DNA of 64,000 nt from JANPPS01 sp965246835 (GTDB lineage: Bacteria; Pseudomonadota; Alphaproteobacteria; Acetobacterales; Acetobacteraceae). How positions within the stretch are numbered: the first letter of the stretch is position 1; the number at the start of each line of letters is the position of its first letter. A program made the position numbers and the translations under genes. Shown here in pieces: positions 59,801 through 64,000 of this stretch. The notes under the pieces are model-generated. The model searched no databases, was not told the origin of the DNA, and saw only the letters and a list, made by a program, of their open reading frames with translations. The stretch covers positions 248,001 through 312,000 of the forward strand of contig CBDFFQ010000002.1 in NCBI GenBank assembly GCA_965246835.1, read 5' to 3'.

Positions 59801-59922
59801 TCGACGGAGGGCAGGGCCGAGACCGGGAGCGCGCGATAGCCCATGAGGCCGGCCAGCAGCACGGCGAGCGCCAGCAGCCAGGTGGCGATCGGGCGGGCGA
59901 TGAAGGGGGCGGAGATGTTCAT
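56845..59922 (-). CDS. RND efflux pump, MdtB-like
   Basis: The product is 1,025 residues. It opens with MNISAPFIARPIATWLLALAV. The relay segment FVVDDAIVMIENV is conserved near residue 400, and the second half has GVLYESTIHPVTILSTLPSAG and VKKNAIMMIDFALEAER. It pairs with the MdtC-like gene immediately downstream, presumably to make a mixed MdtB2C trimer. The adaptor gene lies upstream after a GST gene. It uses the proton gradient to export drugs or bile-salt-like compounds; substrates cannot be read from sequence. Confidence 0.92.
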   Translation of the reverse strand: MNISAPFIARPIATWLLALAVLLAGLMGYRALPVSALPSVDFPTIQVTTQLPGAGPDTVATLITASLERQFGQITGLSTMTSTSSEGTSQITLQFNLNRKLDSAAQDVQAAINAAAGTLPPSLPYPPIYAKVNPADAAILTLALTSDSITIDRISDVADTLLQPKLSQIEGVGKVTVQGGLRPAIRVRIDPARAAAYGLSMEDVRLAVTAANVNGAKGGFDGARQSSALATNDQLVTPDAYKTLVITYRNASPVRLSDLGTVIAGVENDRVAGWHNGVPAVVLDIQRQPGANIVATVAAVQEALPALRRALPAAISMDVVVDRTETIRASVNDVQFTLALSIGLVVLVIYLFLGSARATVIPAVALPLSLIGTFGVMALCGYSLDNLSLMALTVATGFVVDDAIVMIENVVRYIEQGVKPLEAAYRGARQIGFTIVSLTVSLVAVFIPLLFMTGVVGRLFNEFAVVLSTSVIVSAVISLTLTPMMCGRFLRPHAGPSRWTGWFERGFAATTRGYGRTLGWALRAQGLILLVALGTLIGTIVMYLAVPKGFLPQQDTGVIVAVTEASQSASIPRMAGLQTQLAEIALKDPAVTGVVSFVGAGTINATPNTGRLTIALKPRASRDLAPAVIARLQSAMAGVPGMSVFMQPVQDIQIGTRISRTQFQYTLLDTDAQELATWAPRLVERLRAMPDLVNVASDQQSEGFSTRIVVDRDAAMRLGVSMQEVQDTLYDSFGQRQISTIFSQANQYRVILEADPAWRADPRSLDRLRLPGTGTAQVPLSAIARVERSTAPLAVTHQSQFPSTTISFDLAPGSSLSHAVDAVAQAEREMGMPSTIVGSYSGDAAEFQNSLRSEPWLILAAIIVIYITLGVLYESTIHPVTILSTLPSAGIGALLALQLAGQDLSLVALVGIVLLMGIVKKNAIMMIDFALEAERTRGLSPLDAIREACLLRFRPIMMTTAAALLGAVPLVLDNGTGSELRYPLGLTIVGGLLLSQVLTLYTTPVIYLTFERTRLRFAPRPVAAE

Positions 59923-59930
59923 CTTTCAAA

Positions 59931-59955
59931 CCCTCTCCCGCTGGCGGGAGAGGGG
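59931..59955. repeat. Palindromic element (CCCTCTCCC family), single copy
   Basis: CCCTCTCCCG, a short CTGG spacer and CGGGAGAGGG form a 10-bp stem. It lies between the stop of the GST gene and the start of the MdtB-like gene, 9 bases before the latter's ATG. It lies close to the region where a ribosome-binding site must be, so it might lower translation of the pump. Confidence 0.75.
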
Positions 59956-59969
59956 GAAGTGGGCCACCC

Positions 59970-60608
59970 TCACGGCACTTGCGCCCTTGCCAGTTCGTTG
60001 TCCTGCGACTGCGCGCGCTGCATCGCGGGGCGGGCCATGACGCGGGCGATGTACGCGGTGATCGCCGGGTCCGCGGGCACGATCTTGAAGCCGGTGGTCC
60101 AGGCCAGCGCCGTGCCCCACAAAACGTCCGCCGCCGTGAACCGCTCGCCCAGGAGCCACGGTCCGCCCGCGAGCTGCTCGACGATCAGGCGATACACGGT
60201 GTCGAAATCGCCGTAGGGCGACATGGCGGTGCGGCCGGGCTCCCGCTCCAGCGCGCGATCCACCACGGCGGGCTCGAAGCTCGATCCATAGAACGCCATC
60301 CAGCGCAGATAGGGGCCGCGCAATGGGTCATCCAGGCCGGGTGCCAGGCCGCGCTCGGGGAAGCGGTCGGCCAGGAACAGATAGACCGCGACCTGCTCGG
60401 TGATCAGCGCATCGCCATCCAGCAGCGCCGGCACCTTGCCCATGGGGTTTACGGCCAGGAACCCGGCCTCCCGCTGCTCGCCGGCCTTCATGTTGAGAAT
60501 GCGCAACTCATACGGCGCATCCAGCTCCTCCAGCAGCGCCAGCACGCCCGAGGACCGGGTGTGCGGTGCGTGGTAGAAAGCCAGGATGCGGTCTGCGGCT
60601 TCGCTCAT
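59970..60608 (-). CDS. Glutathione S-transferase family protein
   Basis: A cytoplasmic protein of 212 residues. N-terminal thioredoxin-like domain with FYHAPHTRSSGVLALLEELDAPYE (serine as likely catalytic residue, SS after R), then NPMGKVPALLDG and the ITEQVAVYLFLADRFP segment. The C-terminal helical domain has GPWLLGERFTAADVLWG. It could join glutathione to toxic compounds and feed the pump. The gene is inserted between adaptor and pump genes (9 bases after the adaptor's stop), an arrangement not standard for MdtABC. Confidence 0.87.
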   Translation of the reverse strand: MSEAADRILAFYHAPHTRSSGVLALLEELDAPYELRILNMKAGEQREAGFLAVNPMGKVPALLDGDALITEQVAVYLFLADRFPERGLAPGLDDPLRGPYLRWMAFYGSSFEPAVVDRALEREPGRTAMSPYGDFDTVYRLIVEQLAGGPWLLGERFTAADVLWGTALAWTTGFKIVPADPAITAYIARVMARPAMQRAQSQDNELARAQVP

Positions 60609-60617
60609 CCGATCCTC

Positions 60618-61856
60618 CTACGACGCGGTCCGGCTCCGGCGGGGGCCGGTGCCGGGGGCGCTGCGCTCCCGCCCGGCGGCCTCCGGCGCGGTGCCGTCCG
60701 GTCCCGCGACCGCGATCTTCGCACCGTCCGTCAGCCGCTGCGCGCCGTCCACCACAACCTGCTCGCCGCTTTTGAGGCCGGCCGTGATGACGCTGGTCTG
60801 CTCGTCCTCATAGCCGACCTGGATTTCGCGCCGTTTCGCCGTGGTATCGGTCACGACAAAGAGGAACGCGCCGCGGGGCCCGCGCTGCACGGCGGCGCTC
60901 GGGACGGTCACGACGCCGCGCTGGGTCTGGACCAGCAAGCGGACATTCACGAATCCGCCGGGCCAGAGCAGCAGAGTGGCGTTGGGGAAGGCGGCCTTCA
61001 GCTTGATGGTGCCCGTCGTAGGGTCCACCTGGTTGTCCAGCACCGAGAGCTGCCCGGTCTCGAGCACTTCACCGCCGCCTTGCTTCAGCGCCAGCACGGG
61101 GGGCATGCCGCCCTGCATCGCGGTGGCGACCAACGGCAGGGATTGCTGCGGCAGGGTGAACACGACCGAAATCGGCTTCAGCTGGGTGATGACCGTGATC
61201 GGCGTCGTGTCGCTGGCCCTGGCGATGTTGCCGGCATCCACCTGGCGCAGCCCGGTGCGGCCGTCGATCGGCGCCAGGATCGTGGTGTAGCTCAGCTGCG
61301 TGCGGGCCGTATCGATCTGCGCCTGATCGCCGCGAACCTGCGCCTCGAGCTGCGCGACCTGCGCCCGGGCCGTGTCCGATTGCTGGGCGCTGCTATAGGC
61401 GGTGGCGGCCAGCTTGGCATAGCGCCCGGCGTCCAGCCTGGCATTGGCGAGGTTCGCCTCGTCCTGCTGCTTCTTGGCGCTGGCGGAATCGAGGCTGGCC
61501 TGGAATGGGCGCGGGTCGATGCGGGCCAGCACGTCGCCCTTCGCCACGTCCTGCCCCTCGCGGAAGCGCACTTCCAGCAGCGGGCCATCCACTTGGGGGC
61601 GGATCTGCACCTGGTTGAAGGCCTGCACCGTGCCGAGGCCGTCGAGGTAGATCGGCACGTCCCGCGCCTCGCTGTTTGCGGTGAGGACCGGGATGGGGGT
61701 GGCGTCACCGCCGGGGGCGCCGGGGCCGCCGGGCCGTCCACGACCGCGACGGCCGGTGGGCGCCGCTTCGGCGGTCTCGGCCGGGCGCATGTAGAACCAG
61801 TAATAGGTGCCGGCGCCGGCCGCGGCCAGCAACAGCAGAATGAGCAATCGTTTCAT
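60618..61856 (-). CDS. RND periplasmic adaptor (MdtA-like)
   Basis: A membrane-fusion protein of 412 residues. A signal anchor (RLLILLLLAAAGAGTYYW) is followed by a Gly/Arg/Pro-rich linker. Then come the lipoyl-like domain (GTVQAFNQVQIRPQVDG), a helical hairpin with Ala/Gln heptads, and beta-barrel segments (APIDGRTGLRQVDAGNI). The C-terminus is Arg/Ser-rich and disordered. It connects the inner-membrane pump to the outer-membrane channel. ATG 61856 overlaps the channel gene stop (ATGA). Confidence 0.92.
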   Translation of the reverse strand: MKRLLILLLLAAAGAGTYYWFYMRPAETAEAAPTGRRGRGRPGGPGAPGGDATPIPVLTANSEARDVPIYLDGLGTVQAFNQVQIRPQVDGPLLEVRFREGQDVAKGDVLARIDPRPFQASLDSASAKKQQDEANLANARLDAGRYAKLAATAYSSAQQSDTARAQVAQLEAQVRGDQAQIDTARTQLSYTTILAPIDGRTGLRQVDAGNIARASDTTPITVITQLKPISVVFTLPQQSLPLVATAMQGGMPPVLALKQGGGEVLETGQLSVLDNQVDPTTGTIKLKAAFPNATLLLWPGGFVNVRLLVQTQRGVVTVPSAAVQRGPRGAFLFVVTDTTAKRREIQVGYEDEQTSVITAGLKSGEQVVVDGAQRLTDGAKIAVAGPDGTAPEAAGRERSAPGTGPRRSRTAS

Positions 61857-63349
61857 GCCGGCGTCACCCAGCCACCGCCGAGAGCCTTATACAGGTTGAG
61901 CAGCGCCTGAAATCGCGCGAGCCGTACCTGCGTCACGGTATCGAGGTTGTTGAACAGCGTGGTCTGCGTGTTGAGCGAAGTGATGATGTCGATCGTCCCG
62001 GCCTGTAGTTGTGCGGCCGCGATGTCGGCCGAGCGTTGCGCCACCTTGATCGTCTCGCGCACCAGCGCCTCCTGCTCCGCCGTATAGCGCAGCGCGGTGA
62101 GTGCCGCCTCCACATCCGTGAAGCTTTGCAGGGTGGTGCGGCGATAGGTCGCGAGTAGCTCGGCATAGCGGCCGCGCGCCTGGTCGAGCTGGCCTTGCCG
62201 CAGGCCGTTGTCGAAGATCGCCTGCGTGAGCGAGCCGCCCAGCGCCGCCACCACCGTGCCCGGCCCCGTGATGGCGCTGAGCGCGGCCGAGGTCAGCCCG
62301 CCCGAGGCGGTGAGGGAGATCGTGGGGAAGAACGCCGCCCGGGCCGCGCGGATGTTGGCGTTCTCCGCGCGGAGCTGCGCCTCCGCATTCGCCACGTCCG
62401 GCCGCCGGGCCAAGACCTCGGACGGGATGCCCGGCGCCACGCTCGGCACCGGCAGCTTGTCCAACGAGCCGCCGCGCACCATCAGGCGCTCCGGCGGACG
62501 GCCGACCAGGATGCCGAGGCCGATGCGCTGCTGCTCGACATTGTTGCGAAAGCTCGGGATGTTGGCGCGTTGGACGGAGACCAGCGCCTCCTGCTGCGAC
62601 ACGTCCAGCGCGTTGGCGGTGCCGACCGAAAGCCGGGCACGGAAGGCGCCGAGGATGCGCTCGGAATCGCGGAGGTTGCGCTCGGCGACCGCGAGACGGT
62701 CCTGCGCCGCAAGGAGTTGGAAGTAGGTCTGCGCGACGGAGGTCACAACCGAGAGCGCGACGGTCTCCTGGTCGAAGCGGGTGGCGAGTGCGGTGAGTTC
62801 GGACGCTTCCGCCAGCGCTCGGTTGCGGCCCCAGAAATCGAGGTCGTAGGAGACTTGCAGCCCCACGCGGTAGGTGCGGAAATCGGTGTAGCGCGGGGTG
62901 CCCGGCCGGCTCAGGGCGGCGGAGGAGCTGTTGGTGCGGTTGCCGGTGCGCTGGTAGTCGTCGCTGGCGGTGCCCGTCAGGGATGGCAGGAGGGGCGCGC
63001 TGCTGATGCGAACCTGCGCGTCGGCCTGCACGATGCGGGCGGCGGCCACCGCGAGGTCGGTGTTGTAGGCGCGGGCTTCGGCGATGAGGTCGTTCAGCTC
63101 CGGGGAACCGAAATCCTGCCACCAATTCTGCGCCGGCCAGGCGGCGTCGGCCGTGGCGCGGGTGGCGGCGAACGCGGTGGGCACTTCCACGACGGGGGCG
63201 CGGTAGGCCGGGCCGAGGGAGCAGCCGGTGAGCAACAGCGAAGCGACCAGGAACACCCGTAGGCCTAGGCTGTTGGTCCCACCCTCCCCCTCTCCCGCCA
63301 GCGGGAGAGGGGGAGGGCGGTTTACCCTGCCGAATTTCGCCCGCTTCAC
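61853..63349 (-). CDS. NodT-type outer-membrane efflux lipoprotein, with repeat-derived N-terminus
   Basis: The product is up to 498 residues. The lipoprotein signal VFLVASLLLTGC is followed by LGPAYRAP, and two OEP repeats with long helical hairpins (SYDLDFWGRNRALAEASELT and the LDQARGRYAELLATYRRT segment) follow. It forms a TolC-like channel. GTG 63349 overlaps the upstream sensor gene (GTGA), but then residues about 11-25 (RPPPLPLAGEGEGG) come from a palindromic element. An alternative is GTG 63257, just before the signal. The adaptor gene overlaps its end. Confidence 0.9.
   Translation of the reverse strand: MKRAKFGRVNRPPPLPLAGEGEGGTNSLGLRVFLVASLLLTGCSLGPAYRAPVVEVPTAFAATRATADAAWPAQNWWQDFGSPELNDLIAEARAYNTDLAVAAARIVQADAQVRISSAPLLPSLTGTASDDYQRTGNRTNSSSAALSRPGTPRYTDFRTYRVGLQVSYDLDFWGRNRALAEASELTALATRFDQETVALSVVTSVAQTYFQLLAAQDRLAVAERNLRDSERILGAFRARLSVGTANALDVSQQEALVSVQRANIPSFRNNVEQQRIGLGILVGRPPERLMVRGGSLDKLPVPSVAPGIPSEVLARRPDVANAEAQLRAENANIRAARAAFFPTISLTASGGLTSAALSAITGPGTVVAALGGSLTQAIFDNGLRQGQLDQARGRYAELLATYRRTTLQSFTDVEAALTALRYTAEQEALVRETIKVAQRSADIAAAQLQAGTIDIITSLNTQTTLFNNLDTVTQVRLARFQALLNLYKALGGGWVTPA
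63278..63317. repeat. Palindromic element (CCCTCTCCC family) at start of the efflux lipoprotein gene
   Basis: Arms CCCTCTCCCG and CGGGAGAGGG are separated by four bases and flanked by CCCTCC and GGAGGG, which also pair. It is in frame with the long form of the gene, encoding PPPLPLAGEGEGG, and lies upstream of the lipoprotein signal. This position matches the element at the start of pbpC. Confidence 0.8.
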
Positions 63350-63795
63350 GGCCGGCGCCGGATGGCGGTGTCGGCCAGGCGGACCCGGCCCTCGGGTGAG
63401 AGGGTGCCGAGGGCCACCAGCAGGCTCTCCCCGAAACGGGTGCTGGTCTCGATCCAGGTGGCCTGGAAGACCTGCATGCGCATCCGCACCTCGGCCTCGT
63501 CGAAGGGCTCCTTGGCAATGCTTTGCGCCAGGTCGCTGCGGGCGAAGTCCATTCGGCGGCGCGATTGCTCGAACCAGGGGCGTTCGCGTTCCAGGATCAG
63601 CCGGAAACGTGCGGAGTCCGATTCTGGCAGGTCATGGGCCATGCGCATCACCGCGCCGTCCAGCCCCGGCGGGAAGGGCGGGCCGCGCCAGATCAGGTGG
63701 CCGCCGATCAGCGCGCCCAGAAACAAGTTCCCGGCCAGCGACGCCCACAGCACCCTGGTGCGCCAGGGTTCGAACAACCAGGCGCGCATGGTCAT
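63346..63795 (-). CDS. Periplasmic heavy-metal sensor (CnrX/ZraP-like)
   Basis: The product is 149 residues. An N-terminal membrane helix (VLWASLAGNLFLGALIGGHLIW) anchors a helical periplasmic domain with RERPWFEQSRRRMDFARSDL and VFQATWIETSTRFGESLLVAL, as in the metal-resistance family (CnrX, ZraP, CpxP-like). In the Cnr system the sensor, with an anti-sigma factor, frees an ECF sigma factor when metal arrives. ATG 63795 overlaps the partial upstream gene. Its position before the RND cluster suggests it controls that cluster. Confidence 0.8.
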   Translation of the reverse strand: MTMRAWLFEPWRTRVLWASLAGNLFLGALIGGHLIWRGPPFPPGLDGAVMRMAHDLPESDSARFRLILERERPWFEQSRRRMDFARSDLAQSIAKEPFDEAEVRMRMQVFQATWIETSTRFGESLLVALGTLSPEGRVRLADTAIRRRP

Positions 63796-64000
63796 GGGAC
63801 CGCGGCCGCCAGCACCACCTGTGTCAGGTCCGGGCCCGCGGCCGTGCCGAACGACATGCCGAAATACAATCCTGCCATCGCGCAGACCGCCAGCGCGCCC
63901 CAGCGAATGCCGGTCTGCACCGGCATCTCCGCTACCAGGCGGCGGCGCCAGGAACCGAGGATCCGGGCGAGGCAGTCGGGCTCAAACGCCGGCTCTGCCT
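63792..64000 (-). CDS. C-terminal part of a single-pass membrane protein (cut by window edge)
   Basis: The frame is open from the window end to TGA 63792-63794. About 69 residues are seen: a cytoplasmic-looking segment (EPDCLARILGSWRRRLVAEM), one membrane helix (WGALAVCAMAGLYFGMSFG) and a short periplasmic tail. The layout and place before the sensor resemble the CnrY-type anti-sigma factor, so that is a reasonable but unproven guess. The stop overlaps the sensor start. Confidence 0.55.
   Translation of the reverse strand, partial: AEPAFEPDCLARILGSWRRRLVAEMPVQTGIRWGALAVCAMAGLYFGMSFGTAAGPDLTQVVLAAAVP

Overview
The window is chromosomal DNA from a very GC-rich bacterium (roughly 70% by eye). 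It is probably an alphaproteobacterium of the Rhodospirillales/Acetobacteraceae type. The evidence is gene order and content: zapA-6S RNA-5-formyl-THF cyclo-ligase, yfgM-bamB-der, thrS-infC, comF-grxC-DUF1178, lpxB beside a Gfo/Idh oxidoreductase, a PEP-CTERM protein, and many 4-nt ATGA/GTGA start-stop overlaps. This taxonomic call is inference; there is no rRNA or tRNA in the window. Both ends cut through genes.

Layout. 1-8.2 kb: end of an unknown gene, an alpha-2-macroglobulin and penicillin-binding protein 1C, the classic periplasmic pair. 8.3-9.5 kb: two small lipoproteins. 9.6-11.2 kb: a GMC oxidoreductase. 11.3-17.2 kb: a tightly overlapped glycan cluster (repeat-bearing glycosyltransferase, methyltransferase, glycosyltransferase-methyltransferase fusion, TylF-like methyltransferase), followed by a PEP-CTERM surface protein with its own leader and terminator. 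18-20 kb: thiE, class I aldolase and an unknown gene on the minus strand. 20-22.3 kb: zapA, 6S RNA, fau, a YmdB-like phosphoesterase and a small membrane protein. 22.3-26.3 kb (minus): a four-gene unit of DUF3034 protein, exported truncated haemoglobin, exported cupredoxin and GGDEF-EAL protein. 26.4-28.9 kb: secF and secD. 29-33.1 kb: Gfo/Idh oxidoreductase, lpxB, DUF952, DUF2167 and an M50 protease. 33.1-39 kb: ygfZ, a GT9/GT4/asparagine-synthetase-like cluster and dihydroorotase. 39-46.4 kb: housekeeping genes (yfgM, bamB, der, GT9, thrS, infC). 46.4-53.2 kb: gamma-glutamyltransferase, BioC-like methyltransferase, sugar acetyltransferase, cysteine dioxygenase-like cupin, four-domain rhodanese, comF, grxC and DUF1178. 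53.2-53.6 kb: an AT-rich island with one EVE-like gene. 53.6-64 kb (minus): an MdtABC-type RND efflux cluster with outer-membrane factor, GST, CnrX-like sensor and a truncated membrane protein.

Three families of palindromic repeats are scattered through the window. One of them, with a CCCTCTCCC/GGGAGAGGG core, is translated in frame inside three genes: pbpC, ygfZ and the outer-membrane factor gene.

The most interesting candidate for an undescribed system is the DUF3034-globin-cupredoxin-c-di-GMP unit. It joins a putative outer-membrane barrel, two exported metalloproteins and a membrane-anchored cyclic-di-GMP enzyme. A near-perfect palindrome and a hairpin that covers the Shine-Dalgarno sequence lie just upstream of its first gene.
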